From contig OX637797.1 of NCBI GenBank assembly GCA_951802425.1, positions 2,790,001 to 2,854,000 of the forward strand: a DNA stretch of 64,000 nt, in the 5' to 3' direction. How positions within the stretch are numbered: position 1 is the stretch's first letter; each line of letters opens with the position of its first letter. A model generated the notes under the pieces. The model did not search any database. It saw only the letters and a program-made list of their open reading frames with translations, and was not told where the DNA came from. The DNA is from Clavaria fumosa (taxonomy: Eukaryota > Basidiomycota > Agaricomycetes > Agaricales > Clavariaceae). Positions 1-11,784 of the stretch are shown here, in pieces. Both the position numbers and the translations under genes were made by a program.

Positions 1-7
1 AGTTCAG

Positions 8-1486
8 ATGTTCCCCTCCAAAATGGACGTGTGCACCAGTTTCACCTTCGAGATGGAGATCCTCCTCCAGAAAAAGAGCGTGGAACATGTCACTAAACCT
101 GAGGAACTCGACAACAGCTGGACACGGGACTGTTTCGGACTATGGTGGAAGAGTAACACTGTGTGGATACCCCTGGCTGTACGTGAGGTGGTCCTCAATT
201 ATGAACATGGCCTCCCTATCACAGGACACCCCAGAGCTAAGAAAATGAAAGCAGCAGTACTCAAAGCCTACTGGTGGCTGGAGATGGTGAAGGATGTGGA
301 ACGTTATGTGGCAGGATGTGAAGGTTGTCAGAGAACCAAGCCAGACCGGACGAAGCACACAGCCCCCCTGCACCCGCACCCAGTACCAGATGGACCTTGG
401 TGGGCTATCAGTTGGGATATAGTGGGACCACTACCCCAATCCTGTGGGTTTGATTCCATTCTTGTGATCATCGATAAATTTACCAAGCGTACCCTCATCG
501 AGGTGATTGGGTTCGACCTAATGAGTCTGGGAGCAGCAAGAATCCTATGTGACCGAGTATTCCGCAACCATGGTATTCCCCAGAAAGTTGTTAGCGACCG
601 TGGACCACAGTTCGTCTCAAAGTTTATGAAGGAATTCTACTGCATGATTGGGATAAAGGCCAACCCAAGTACCGCCTTCCACCCCCAAACCAATGGACAA
701 ATGGAGTGAGTAAATCAGGAGATCGAAACCTATCTATGAGGGTACGTTGACCATCTCCAGGACGATTGGGCGGAGTGGCTGAGTACTGCAGAGTTCACGC
801 TGAACAATCGGGAGCACTCCACGACCGGCTACACCCCCTTTTTCCTGGACTATGGCCAACATCCATGGAATGGAGGAATCCACCCCTGCACAGAGGTGAA
901 TCCAGCAGCGGATGAGTGGATGGCGAAGCTGGAGGAATCGCGACGGGCTGCCAAAGAGGCTATGGAGAAAGCTGCATTGGCAATGAAAAGAAGCTATGAC
1001 AGTGGGAAGCGACCCAGCTGCGAGTATGAGAAAGGAAATCTTGTATGGCTCGACACACGCAACCTGAAAATGGACCGCCCAAACAAGAAGCTCAACAATA
1101 AGTGTGCTGGGCCTTTCAGCATTATTGAGAAAGTAGGACCAGTGGGATATTGCCTCAAGTTACCCCCGGCCTGGCGTATTCATGATGTGTTTAACGAGCT
1201 CCTCCTAACCCCATATGTTCCCCCCTCCTTTGCCTCACAGTCCCAACCACCCCCTCCACCCCCCACCATCGATGACGATCACCTAGAATATGATATTGAA
1301 GAGATCCTGGATGTGAAGAAGGTAGGAAGAGGAGTGAAGTACTTAGTGAAGTGGCAAGGATACCCTGTTGAGGAAAACACCCGGGAACCCTGCCAGAACC
1401 TTACAAATGTCATGCTACTCCTCCGCGACTTCTTCCACAAACATCTGGACAAAGCGAAACTTGCTGGTCGAGATGCCCAGCCTTGA
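8..1486 (+). pseudogene. gypsy Pol C-terminus: integrase and chromodomain, broken by stops
   Basis: This is the C-terminal part of a Ty3/gypsy polyprotein. An H2C2 zinc-binding segment (H..H near nt 203-225, CEGCQ near 320) is followed by the integrase core, with Asp in SWDIVGP, Asp in VSDRGPQFVS and Glu in the PQTNGQME region. After the core come a linker and a chromodomain (YDIEEILDVKKVG to about nt 1440). In-frame TGA codons lie at 707-709 and near 736. At both the sister element suggests Arg or Gln, which fits CGA-to-TGA decay at the first. The chromodomain motif TWEP of the sister copy reads TREP here, so an aromatic position is lost. The copy is inactive. Confidence 0.85.
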
Positions 1487-1497
1487 GGAGGGGGCCA

Positions 1498-2039
1498 TGT
1501 CAGGATCACTTATGTAAGCCACTGCTATTGAACTCCAGAGAGCACTAGGAGCTAGTGTTGAGATGCGGACATGGAGTCACGTGACCACCCGCGACCTCTC
1601 ACCAGCGCCTACAGGACCCCAACAAGCGCCCATCATGTGCCCATGCCCATGTTTCTCAAACTCTCCCACACTTTGGAATTTGTGATGGAGGCAGATCCAT
1701 GATAATGGAACTGACAGGCCCCATCAGCTAATCTATCCTATTTGAGTCTAATTGAGATCTCCCCTCGGCCAGCTAAGCCCATGCCAAGCATTCTCCCCAT
1801 CATCTTCCCTTTGCTTGTGCCTTGCCGCCACCTTCCTTATTTAGTGTTCCTCTTTCCCTGCGCTGCCTCCCCTATCCCGCGCGACCCGGTGCGCATAGCC
1901 TCGTTTTAATCCTCATGACTCACACATACTGTGCAGCCCTCCTTCCTAGTATATATAGTGCCCTTGTAGTAGTGTCAGTCCCTTACGTTGAAATCGAGTC
2001 ACTTCCCCTCTCGCTTTCTGTGAGGACCCTGGACTGACA
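1498..2039 (+). repeat. 3' LTR of the gypsy element
   Basis: The sequence begins TGTCAGGATCACTTA right after the polyprotein stop and ends GGACTGACA, giving TGTCAG..CTGACA inverted ends. The start matches the LTR of the 21435-27329 element, but the body is longer (542 versus 305 bp) and strongly diverged. It contains one GTCACGTGA box at 1577-1585. The 3' boundary is inferred from the terminal inverted repeat only. Confidence 0.7.
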
Positions 2040-2600
2040 ATGAGATCCTTGCTTGTGACAGACCCTCCTGAATCCTCTAAATTGAATGCCATGCTCTTGA
2101 CACAACTGGTTCATACAGTTATTGACTCCCTCAGGCTCTTTAGCTGCCATCAAAAACTTCTGCCATTTTGCAAGATGCATTGCCAACCCATGAGCATGAT
2201 GGGTTGTTGCAAGGTTGCCCCAAATTTCCATTGGATTACCTGCCCATTTGCCCTGCTCATGCCACCTGCCTATTTGCCCTGCTTATGCCACCTGCCCCAC
2301 TTGCCCACTTGGCACTTGATAAGGCTATTCTACATATGTGATACAATTGGTGATACCCACTTTGTTGAAGATCTTACACTTTCCATTTATGAATTTGTAG
2401 TTCATGCCATGTCTTCATTCTATTTTTCTTAATGTTTGGCATTCTCTTCCACCTGTATGTTTTCTTGGTTTCTCTTAACATTGTTGTGCTCTATAAAAAA
2501 GGTACCACAACTGTAACTAACATTACCTATTGGTACAACCAGTATTTACTGTAAAAGAAAGAAATGTGTAGCCAGAGCAATGCAAAGGCAAAGCTTGTAT
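2040..2600. other. Unassigned AT-rich sequence next to the LTR, with a short tandem repeat
   Basis: I find no recognisable gene. About 2240-2310 carries two diverged copies of a unit close to CCATTTGCCCTGCTCATGCC. Short ORFs exist on both strands, but none resembles a family I know. This may be more transposon debris flanking the gypsy LTR. Confidence 0.4.
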
Positions 2601-2719
2601 TTTTTCCTTGAGGCAGTGTTGTCATGTGAAACTCGGTCACGCTTTGTGTGTCACAGGCCGCGACGTCACGCTACCGCGTTACAGCCCTCCTCACTTGAAT
2701 ATTATCCGCACCGCTCAAC

Positions 2720-4600
2720 ATGTCCGAAAATTTTCGCAATATCGGGACCCTAATTGTTGTCGTCCTAAAAGCGGTATGTTTACCAGTATGTTGCTATGCT
2801 GTAATTTGATGTTCTGTTAGAAAAATCTTCCCAACAAACGACACATAGGAAAACAAGATCCTTACTGTGTTATCGAGTTCGACTCCGAGAAACGAAGAAC
2901 GAAGGCTATTAAACGAGGTGGACAGCATCCGGAGTGGGATGAAGAAGTCCGGTTCAACCTGTTTGAGGCAGTTACAGTTACCGCAGGTCCCGATAAGCAT
3001 GGCCTACCCCCACCAGTACCGCCCAAGGTCCCTGGGCGCAAGAGAGAGGTCCGCGGAGGGAGCATTATGTTACTATCATGTTGGGCAGATGATTTGCGTG
3101 ACCCAGACTTGATTGGGGAGACACAAATCGATCTAACCGAAGCGCTCACCAAAGGAGAAACCGACGGTGAAGTCCTTGCCCGATGCATCTGACTTCCATG
3201 ATTGACTCTCGAGCACCCGCAGAGTGGTTCACGTTGTCCAATAAAGACAAGTACTGTGGCGAAGTATATGTTGAGCTGACATTTTGGTCCAATGTTCGTT
3301 TACAATCCTCTGTGCCTACATGCTACTGAGCTCTTGGGTCCAGGAAAAACCACCCGAAAAACCAAAATCTCAAGGATCTATCAAACTCAAGCAGTATGGA
3401 GGACCCGGTTTCTTTGTTCCTCCTACCGATCTTTCTTCGTCGTCGAGTGACTTTGGTGTGGCCCAATCGACTGCCGGCGCCACCTTCGCCAACGGACATC
3501 ATCAAAGCGCTGATCCTCATCCATTGCGGGTATCCAATTCTTTGGCGAGACTCAATCTTTATGTAGCGCCATACGAACAGGACTACGAGAGCGTGTTGTC
3601 CAGACCTCAGCCCGTCAATGGATACACTAACGAGACCCATTACGTGAGCACCTTTCGATCATCCGTTTTTTAGCACTTCATATCTTCTCACAACCCCTTT
3701 GGTTTGAAGTCCGAGTCAGGGCACATCCTTGCTAATGACTATGTACGACCCCGAACCGGCCGTACTCCGCGTCACAGTCTTCCCTCTTCTTCATCCGGCT
3801 TCGTTTCTTTACCCACCCTGTCGCGCTTTGCAACGGCCCCAGTCCCCTCTGAACCGTTTTCATCCTTCGATCCTCCTACGCGGCTCGATCAATTTGAAAT
3901 TCCCTTCCATCATGGTTCACCCTATCCCACGAGTGTTCTTTCGCAGCAATACATCCCACCGCCTCCGCCACTGCCAGCCCCGCAACGAATTCACGAGAGT
4001 CAATCAGAAAGCTCGTTTTACGACAGCATTGGTCCACCACCACCTTTATCCTCTAGTCACCCAGAGCCTGGTTTCCGTCCACTTCCACTTCCGCATCCGC
4101 GACACCCCCCAAATTACCTCCAGTCGCCAGGCCCATCACACCACGGCGATACACATCTCCGCTCTTATAGTCCAGGTCCAACGGACCGTTTCCATTCATT
4201 CTATAGAGGCCCCCCGCCGCCGCAACCACCTTCGCACAATTCCAGAGATTCACCAACAGCGAATGCGGAAACCTCTCGGGAGGGTTGGCTGCTATCGCCT
4301 CCGCCGCCGTTGCAACCCCTCCACGTCCAACCAAATTCTTATGGACACCCATTCTCACAGTTTCCACCACCGCAGTTCTCATACAGCTCCTCTCCTCACT
4401 ATCCACACCATCAGGGCCAGACAGGATATGGGACGCCGCCGGGGCCGCCACCCCCCTTGCCTCCTAAAGGCATGGAACACGGCGATTTCGAAACACAGCC
4501 TAGTCCCCACGTTTACTATAGTCATCTAAGCTATCTGCATCATCCATCGGCATACGACACGTTCATACCCTCTAGCTCACCCACCGGATTCCACGAGTAG
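2720..4600 (+). CDS. C2-domain ingression protein, Fic1/Inn1 type
   Basis: This is likely a cytokinesis protein: an N-terminal C2 domain with a long Pro-rich tail. Exons are 2720-2773, 2821-3166, 3223-3293, 3344-3643 and 3710-4600, with GT-AG introns, giving 553 aa. Residues 1-18 (starting MSENFRNIG) form the first C2 strand. The domain continues through QDPYCVIEF, PEWDEEVRF and LIGETQIDLTEAL, and ends near residue 157. The remainder is Ser/Pro-rich with many PPPPLP-type stretches, which in the yeast Inn1 and fission-yeast Fic1 families bind SH3 domains of ring proteins. The last intron could end at 3709 or 3715; both keep the frame. Family assignment rests on architecture and the C2 sequence, so another C2/Pro-rich protein is possible. 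Confidence 0.75.
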
Positions 4601-4941
4601 ACACAACAGTTGCTTCCTAATGGAAGACTGCTGCTAAGCTACGCGAATTTCGAGTTTGCATTTGACACAGGTTGCGGTACCCACACCTCAGGGCGTGAAA
4701 GTGAACCGCATTTATTATCTTTCCCTGCACGCACTTGAACTTGATTGATGTTGCGCATTAGTAAATTACATACAGTTACAGTATTGACAATTATTCCTTG
4801 TTATTACAGACAGTCATTTCATATGGTAAATGTGTGCTAGGACTCTTTACTTTTGCAGAGCACAGCGTTTTGCAATACACTTACACAGCAATTTGCTGGC
4901 CGTGGCTGTGGTCCAACAGGGCACAGCCACTACGCACTGGC
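4601..4941. other. Intergenic region between the C2 gene and uL11m
   Basis: This stretch holds the 3' flank of the C2 gene and the promoter/5' UTR of the ribosomal protein gene, both on the plus strand. I see no coding signal and no clear TATA box. Confidence 0.5.
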
Positions 4942-5435
4942 ATGTCCAAAGCTCTCAAGTCGAGCTTGCAGGTGGTGGTGGGTATCTCAATTGCCTCTGC
5001 GTCGCGTCGATGATTGAATCGAATCAGCGGATTCTTATACCCGCAGCGAAGGCAGCGCCAACCCCTCCCGTAGGGCCGGCGCTTGGTGCCCGAGGCGTCA
5101 AGTCAATGGACTTCTGCAAGGAGTTCAACGCCCGCACTGCCCGTATCGAGCCTGGGATCCCGATACCAACACTTATCACCATACAGCCTGACCGAACGTT
5201 CACATTTGTCATTAAGACACCACCCACCTCTTACTTTGTGAAGAAAGCTGCCGGGATTGAGAAAGGAACAGGTCGACCAGGACACGAGATGGTCGGGACC
5301 ATCAGCGTCAAGCATGTTTACGAGATTGCGAAAATTAAGGCAACTGATGAGCACATGAAGCATCTGAAGCTAGAATCGATCGCCAGGTCCATTGTCGGGT
5401 CGGCTAGGTCGTTGGGCGTTCGCGTCGTGCTATAG
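4942..5435 (+). CDS. Mitochondrial large-subunit ribosomal protein uL11m
   Basis: This is the L11-family protein of the mitochondrial ribosome, which forms the GTPase-associated stalk base with the rRNA. Exon 1 is 4942-4971 (MSKALKSSLQ) and exon 2 is 5028-5435; the intron is 56 nt and the product 145 aa. The L11 signature PTPPVGPALGARG is near residues 20-32, followed by MDFCKEFNART. The C-terminal RNA-binding half carries KVYEIA-like and SIVGSARSLGV motifs. Length and motif order are those of fungal mitochondrial L11. The start is the first ATG that splices in frame. Confidence 0.93.
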
Positions 5436-6445
5436 GTAGCTAACCTGTATCCACTCACCGAGTCCGGGGGAGTGCCACAACGCGACGACGAGTTCCCCAA
5501 TTGGAGTAGCCCTCATCCAAGGACTCGTAGACAGTGCTGCCTTTCTCTTCTACGGACAAGGAAGCCGACGTCCTTTTCGATTTGTTCTCTGGGCATGATT
5601 AACCCATGTTCCGACCTCGTTGTGCCCGTTTCGGGCATTTCCAACACGCTGTAAGGGCATGTCTTGAGAATCGTGTGGCTGCAAACCGCAAACCAGGATA
5701 CACGTTCACCATTTTCTTTCCTGGACCGATCTCCTGAACCATCCTTTCCATTTCAAGCCGTTTCTTCCAGCCGCCAAGGGGCAGGTGTGTGATAGTGAAA
5801 TTTGACGCTCACAAGTGATTCGAAATAGAACCAACGGACGACGACCGTGCAATGGCGGAACTTTTCTCGTGGATGCTCGATCGTATCAGCCTGATATTTC
5901 CCCGAGTCTCAGTGCGAGCTACGGGCCGAGTCGAAGCGGCGCGCGTGGCACGCGACGACAATGGGCTGAGCAACCTACCCGACGCTTTCAAAGATGTACT
6001 CCACTATCTTTGGTCTTGAAAACGTGGATAAGCGCGCCAGATGAGCAGGAACGATGTTCGGATCCTGCCGATCTCAGTGGGACCAAAATTATCATTGCAT
6101 CTGCCTCACTTTCCCCGCAATATGGTGAGTTCAGCGCTTACGATAGAAACGCGTGTTTCCCTTCAATCATCCGACCATGCCCTGAATCAGGTATCGGACA
6201 TTTCACTCCACCCATTGAGGCTCAAGTCGACCAACGGAACCGTGGCATATCGGCACGCTGACTCCCTTATTGTGAACTTTGTGTGTTGAGGCACACGTTT
6301 CCGATCAAGACTTCCTACAAAAACACGAAATACTCGATGTTACGAGCTCTACTGGGTATAAAGGTCAGTGCAAATATCTGCAGAAGCTCTATTGCATCCC
6401 ACCCTTCGCTGCTCAGTTGCCGCCCGCCAACTTCGACCTAGGAGA
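5436..6445. other. Unassigned 1-kb interval, possible small or decayed gene
   Basis: No family is recognisable. On the plus strand an ATG at 5852 opens about 55 codons (MAELFSWMLDRISLIFPRV...) before a stop near 6018. The same frame continues with stops to about 6289. A second frame is open from 5815 to 6261. I could not join these with convincing splice sites. It could be a real multi-exon gene I failed to resolve, or a pseudogene. Confidence 0.3.
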
Positions 6446-7260
6446 ATGAACCCGCCTACTCCTGATATTCTCCTCTGGACGAATCAGGACCCCCGCGAGA
6501 GCCAGCTCTTCAATTCATGGGGAGTCATGTACCGGTTCTCGGTTCGCCTTGGTGGTTTGCCTCGGAGCTTGATCTCGTTTCTCACCTTTTTTTCCCTTTC
6601 AGACAGACAGCATCCCCAGCGGTCAGAGCGTCACAACTGTTTGGCGGGCCGTCCGTGCCAACAAGGAAGACCGAATCGCGAAATTGGAGTGGGCACCTAA
6701 TGGTAGCTTAGGCCGCGCTGTGATTGGCAAGGTCGAGCGCAAGCATTTCTTGCACCAGTATCTTTCTGCAAATGTCACTGACCTGATCTGCCGTCAATCA
6801 GCACACGGTCCCTATGGCTGACCTTGTTCGCTCCGATCATTACGTGAGCGCGTCTTTTACGTCCTCTAGAGCTCGTCTTTGATCGATGTAGGGAGGGCGC
6901 GTCTTCTACGGTCCGGACGGTTTACAGTACCGCTGGCGATCGAGTGGCACGTCCACCGATGTCCACGTATGTGGCTCTGCTGTATCATCTTTGATGCTCC
7001 TTCACGTCAGAATAAGTTGCTCGACCGTGACGGGAATTGTGTAGCGTTGTTCCGGCCTACGCGGCCCACCCGCTATCAGATCGGCGACGTCTACGGAGAA
7101 TTACAATTCTACCGTACAGCAGGCGCAGGGACCGTAGTTAGTCTTGAAGCTGCTTTCTTGAGCGCTTTTCTGATAGGCGAAACAGATGCACCCACCCATG
7201 ATGGACACTGTCGCATTGACGGCTATGTTGTATCGGTTTTGCGTTGCTTTCGGGCTGTGA
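6446..7260 (+). CDS. DUF6593 domain protein
   Basis: A six-exon gene: 6446-6541, 6603-6731, 6802-6843, 6892-6966, 7011-7136 and 7186-7260. All introns are phase 0 and 44-70 nt long, and the product is 180 aa. The sequence follows the Agaricomycete DUF6593 pattern: N-terminal LFNSWGVMYRF, then VTTVWRAVRANKEDRIAKLEW, PMADLVR, GGRVFYGPDGLQYRWR, the conserved middle LFRPTRPTRYQIG, and a C-terminal DTVALTAMLYRF segment before the stop. Function of the family is unknown to me. The family is typically multi-copy in mushrooms. Splice junctions were chosen to restore this continuity, and each uses GT..AG. Confidence 0.8.
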
Positions 7261-7629
7261 AGTGATTGGAGGCGCAAAATGGATCTGCACCACTGCTTGA
7301 GCGGACACATTGTACAACCACTGAAAATCCATGATTCTGCAGCGAATGTATGACGGGTATGTATCATTCTTCCTTCTTACCCCTTTCCCATTTGGGGTTG
7401 TCTAGGCCTTCTGTATTTAACTACTTCTTGCAATCACCCATGCGTCTAACTCACACGTGAAGTTGAATGACCTGAAATTGGCGAGACAGTGGTACGATAG
7501 TGATGCCACGACTGAAAAAGAAGGAGAGACCCTAAGAAACAAAAGAAAGGGAAATGAAGCTCGCGGGTGAGGGAATGCATCTCAGGGCGTATTCACCTGG
7601 GGTCGCATCTTCACAAGATCACCCCAACA
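7261..7629. other. Intergenic gap between convergent genes
   Basis: This is the shared 3' flank of the DUF6593 gene (plus) and the AhpD-like gene (minus). I see no coding signal. Confidence 0.5.
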
Positions 7630-9048
7630 TCAGCTGATCGGCCCACACCCTCGTCCAAATTCTTGGCCCGTCACACCGTCCACAATGGAGTCAACGGTGC
7701 GAATTACCCATTCCGCGCCCTCGTCACTCGCGAGCCACGCGTCCTCAGTCTCGTGCCTCACCCCGCTGCGGGCTTTCAGCAGCCCGAAGACATGGCTGGT
7801 CAGCTGGGGTCCGACGCGGCCCTCAGCGCGCAGACATGCCGTGGCAACCACTGAGCTCAGAGCTCGACTGAGATCTCCTTGTTGTCGTTGGCGGTGATAT
7901 TCCCGCTGACCATCATCACCTTCGCAATCAACTTCGTGGCATGCATGGGGCAGCGGCGCAAGCAGAGAGCCGTACGCTTGGATGACGAACGCTGCGAAGG
8001 AAGAAAGGGTAGGTCAGTGAGAAAGTGAGGTGAGGTGAATCACAGTTCAGATTCGCCGATCTTGCGTGGAGACTAGCATACCCCAGATATGGATATGGCA
8101 AAAAAAAAAAAGGGGACTGAACAGACGTAGTACGCACACATGAAATCGGGATGATAGGAAGCCAGCTTGTCGTGGAGCTTATCTGCATGAGGCTGGTAAA
8201 TGGAGTGCCATAAAGATTTGCCCCTGGCGATCATGGACTGGACATTTTCGGGAGTTGCGTCCCTGCAAGTCGAGGCAAGGAAATGCATCAAAAGGCCATA
8301 TCGCCGCGATAAGTGAAGGATCCTCTGCGGGGCAAAAGGAGCTATGGACGCCACCGTCTGGGATATTTTTTACAAACCTTAACGATTTCGTCCGCAACCG
8401 CGACTTGACGTCCTCTTCGAGCGTCGCTGTCAGAGCGGCGAGAGACTGTATCGTCTAGGCAAGCCAATAAACCAAGAAGAGGGAACAATCAATGTCAGAA
8501 ATATATCCAAAACAGGAGGAAACAAGTTGTGGAAAATAAAACGCTTGCTTCCTCTGTGTAGTGTGACCACTCTTACCCTCGGGACCCCGACAAAAATAGC
8601 GCTCTTCAGCGCCGATTCCCGCATGAGCGCGGCTTTGTTCACAGCATCCGCCACGCTCCGTCGAGTGCGCCCATCGTCAGCGTCCGACCGCGTCGCGAAC
8701 TGATACAAGTGTGCCAAAGCGCCGGGTCGATTCGACGTCAGCAGCGAGCAAGTCTAAAATAAGATTCAAAATGCAAGAACGCAAACACGGATGGCAAAAC
8801 GAGAGCAGCCCTCTGGGGGCGGCCAGGTGAAGTGTATCTTCCGAGCCTAAGGAAAAGTTCGATGTAATTACATGCGCATGCATACGCACGACAAGAACTA
8901 GCCAACCCGTCTCGGCCTTCCTTAATTTTGCATCGGATAGCGTCTCGGTGAAAATTCTCTGCAGTGTTGCGCGTGGCGGGGTCGGCCAAGAATTGGGATT
9001 CCGCAATGCCAGGAGATGCTTGATAGCAGGTGGTAAACGACTAACCAT
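7630..9048 (-). CDS. AhpD-like / carboxymuconolactone decarboxylase-fold protein
   Basis: Five exons on the minus strand: 9048-8893, 8753-8577, 8454-8378, 8262-8138 and 7991-7630, 298 aa. The body resembles fungal AhpD-like proteins: LYQFATR, then TRRSVADAVNKAALMRESALKSAIFVGVPRT, then RGKSLWHSIYQPHADKLHDKLASYHPDF. A second helical repeat follows, SRALSSVVATACLRAEGRVGPQLTSHVFGLLKA. The bacterial AhpD CxxC redox motif is not visible, so a peroxidase role should not be assumed. Within the last exon, about 42 nt near 7870-7920 could be removed as an extra GT-AG intron without changing the frame. Introns 1 and 2 (about 120-140 nt) are long for this region. The family is inferred from sequence pattern. 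Confidence 0.62.
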
Positions 9049-9451
9049 TGTTGCGACCCGAGCCTGGACACGCATGACGTTGTGATTCACGTGATACTCA
9101 TTTTGGTAGCGGATGAGTGCAACGGGGAGGAAATTGGCGATTGTAGAGATGGTTAAACTCAATACGTGGTATATAAAAAGAGTGCACGCGGAACATTGCA
9201 TAAAGGATTGAGCTCCGAGTCCTGACTTGGCTCGTTATCTCGTGAACGTACAACGTCAATGTAGATAGAAGAAAGGTTATTTCGAACATGCAACGCAGAT
9301 GCAAGGGTAGAAATTCCCCAAGCGCCCAGCCAGCTTCTCCGGTGCATAGCAGCGAAAGAAACAAATAAGGGGAACTTCGCCAAGAACTAAGATCGGCGAC
9401 TCGCGGCGATTCAAGGGTATCCAGAAATGAGCTGCTAGGCTATTGGATTGC
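9049..9451. other. Intergenic region between two minus-strand genes
   Basis: This is the promoter region of the AhpD-like gene and the 3' flank of the upstream GH128 gene. Several short minus-strand ORFs are present but none is convincing. Confidence 0.45.
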
Positions 9452-10848
9452 TCATAGGCCAAAAACGACCCTGCCAAGGTCAGTAGGATGGCCACTTTGA
9501 TCCATGAGCTGGTTGGTGGGGTTCACGTTTCCCATGTTGTACATGACGCCTAGAGGAAGAAAATGTAAGCGGCGATATGGGTGATTCCAGACGACCCACC
9601 AAACGGAAGATAGCCCTTGATCCATGGCGTGCCGTCGAAAAACCACTTCATGGTCTTATGAAAGTTGAACGTGTCATCCCAAGAACATTGTGGGCCTCCA
9701 ATGAAACTCTTTCACAACGAATCGTAACCAAATTAGACGAGGGCAGTAGATTCAGATGAGATAATCTTATTCTTGCTTACTTGACACGCGTACTCGGTAG
9801 CCATGACATCACGTCCAAAGGTGTTGTGCCAGTTAACGGTGTAGGCTTTAAAGTCTTCTGGGTTGGTGCCGTACCAGTGGACGGCAGTGAAGTCCCACTA
9901 GATCACAACGCATCAAGAGTCTGGCAGGCATGATCTTATAACCTTCAAACTGAACGTACGTCGCATCCAGCTGCTTGGAATTGCTGCATCCAGTCTATGC
10001 CATCAGGAGCAGACGTAGTGGCAGGGGAACCTAACGTATAACCTTGGCTTCTAAGCGGCTGAATGTACTGTCTCCATAGACCCGCTCCATCTTGTGGAGA
10101 CATGCTAGCTTGTCCAGGGTGATTGGGTCTAGAAAACAACATCGCTCAGACGCACATTCCACGGGAAATGAAGATAGACGTACTCATTGAAACCGAGAGC
10201 TATGTTAGCATAGCCTGCCTTGACAATGTCTCTAAAATGATCGACTTGGTTCCAACCCCACAACATCGCCATCACTGTGAATCCGAGGTTCCGGGCTTCA
10301 CCGGGTATATCAGGACTCCAAGTATAGACGCTGCAGGCGCAGATCAGAGCGCGAAGGAAGAAAATCGCCAGAGCTTACAAATTGACCTGACCGCCCCGGA
10401 AGTTCTGCATAGCAGGGTCATCACCGTTGGGCCACGCAAGGCCTGCCTTGCCTGAATTTTGAGGAGAGGGAGGAGGAGGAGGAGGAGGAGGAGGAGGAGG
10501 AGGAGGCGGAGGAGGCGGAGGCGGAGGCGATGGAGAAGGCTGAGGCTGAGACGATGGAGAAGGCGGAGGAGGAGGAGGAGAGGAAGTTTGGGGGGAAGAG
10601 CCGGGGGGTCTGTTCCCTGCGTCAGCGGGTGGAGGCGCCAGCGAAGCTGAGCTGGGAGGCCTGGGCCTGCATTTGCCATCGCGCCTGCCAAGAGTAGTCC
10701 TGGGGAGGAGAACGTGGCTGCGGGGCATATGGCGAACGACATGGTGACCCCCGATAGAAAGAGCGTTGCTCGGGATTGCAGTCAGCATGCAGATGACGAG
10801 GGCCAATCCGGAGACGGCAAGCAAATGCTTGAACTTTGCCGCTATCAT
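9452..10848 (-). CDS. Secreted GH128 (Asl1-like) beta-1,3-glucanase, copy A
   Basis: Six exons: 10848-10379, 10330-10184, 10128-9960, 9897-9781, 9708-9600 and 9549-9452, 369 aa. The N-terminus (MIAAKFKHLLAVSGLALVI...) is a signal peptide. Residues about 70-130 form a low-complexity Ser/Pro linker encoded by a GGA-rich tract on the plus strand. The catalytic domain begins near GKAGLAWPN (about residue 133) and ends near the C-terminus. Likely catalytic Glu residues are Glu206 in GFNEPNHPGQ, whose codon is split by an intron, and Glu297 in MATEYACQ. The motifs YTWSPDIP and FTAVHWYG are typical of GH128. Members cleave beta-1,3-glucan, so a role in the fungus's own wall remodelling is likely. 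All five introns match those of copy B at 38224-39732. Confidence 0.9.
10459..10580. repeat. GGA-rich microsatellite encoding a polyproline tract
   Basis: On the plus strand a GGA/GGC triplet tract, near-uninterrupted at about 10470-10506 and then degenerate, encodes a long Pro run with Ser and Gln interruptions in the GH128 copy A linker. Such triplet tracts change length easily, so linker length probably varies between strains. Confidence 0.85.
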
Positions 10849-11784
10849 GCTGATACGAGGTCTAGGGGGCGAGAAAGTAAGGATTGAGTAGATAAAAGAG
10901 AGTGAGAGCCGAGAGCAAGAGGGAGGAAGATGTTCGTTACTGAGAAAGAGAAGGTGGGAACAAGAAGAAAAAAAGGGCGGCGGTGAGATTTATCGTTGTG
11001 TGGTTGCATTCTAAAAACGTGACTAAAAGGCCCGCTTGTGGAGCATCTCTGTGTCCGTGGGATGCATGTTGTCAAGGAGATAGATACTCTTACATAAAAC
11101 ACACTTGCCACTTAGTATGAAGTACTGAATGGCCAATGGTGTTTACAGTGCCCGATTGCAGGCAGGGTGTAACATGGGTGGTCAACCCTGTACTCACACC
11201 CACGAAAAACTCAAACTACACCGCATGGGTCAAATTTTTTTGGCAAGTTGTGAGCCACAAGCCAAATTTTAAGCATTTTGGGACATGGATAAACCACCAA
11301 AGAGTAGATGACACAACAGGTCCATGCCCAAGTATCACTTTGTGTTGCCAGCACACCTGTCTATTGACATAGTGCAGCATATGTATGAGGTCCGGGGGTC
11401 ATGGGGCTACAGGAGGTGGCTGAGTATGTAAGTGTTGCTGACATTGCTGGGGCATAGAGTACATCAAATTTTTGTCTTGGTCTCCCCCTTTCCAGTAGCA
11501 TGGAAGGCATGTCAGTCAGCTGCATGAATATTCTTAAAAGAGATTTCAATAAAATTTATGAACTCCAAGTGATAAGCAGACATGTGCCACAAAGTGCTGG
11601 AATTGTGTATTTCAATGTCATTGTAGTCATGCATTAGGTGAGCAATGAGCTTTTCATCTATGTCAGGCTGATGGTCTTCTTCTACAATAGCTGGCCATGC
11701 TGTCTTGTTGCTATCATGCTCAACATTGGCAGCCTTCTCAGTATTTCCACCCTATCATTTAGGGCCTTGCCCTTCCTTTCCTCC
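10849..11784. other. GH128 promoter and flank of the transposon island
   Basis: The first 250 bp or so upstream of the GH128 start is purine-rich. From about 11130 on, the sequence is AT-rich with no intact gene. The minus-strand reading continues, with many stops, from the gag remnant at 11785-11936, so it is probably retroelement debris. Confidence 0.45.

Larger units (their letters stand above)
1..2039 (+). mobile_element. Ty3/gypsy chromovirus, 3' portion with 3' LTR
   Basis: This is the 3' end of a plus-strand gypsy retrotransposon; its 5' part lies outside the window. It holds a decayed integrase/chromodomain region and a complete 3' LTR. It belongs to the same family as the minus-strand element at 21435-27329: the integrase and chromodomain are clearly similar, and both LTRs start TGTCAGGATC. 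The target duplication cannot be checked because the left end is missing. Confidence 0.9.

Noticed and set aside
2040..2432. 130-codon ORF after the first LTR
   Set aside because: No resemblance to any protein and it includes a short tandem repeat; an antisense ORF in the same place is equally unconvincing.
3729..4529. 266-codon ORF overlapping the C2 gene tail
   Set aside because: It is a shadow of the Pro-rich last exon in another frame; the other frame continues the C2 protein through a proper splice.
10344..10742. Leu-rich ORF overlapping GH128 copy A
   Set aside because: A shadow frame of the GGA-repeat linker; the signal-peptide frame explains the region.
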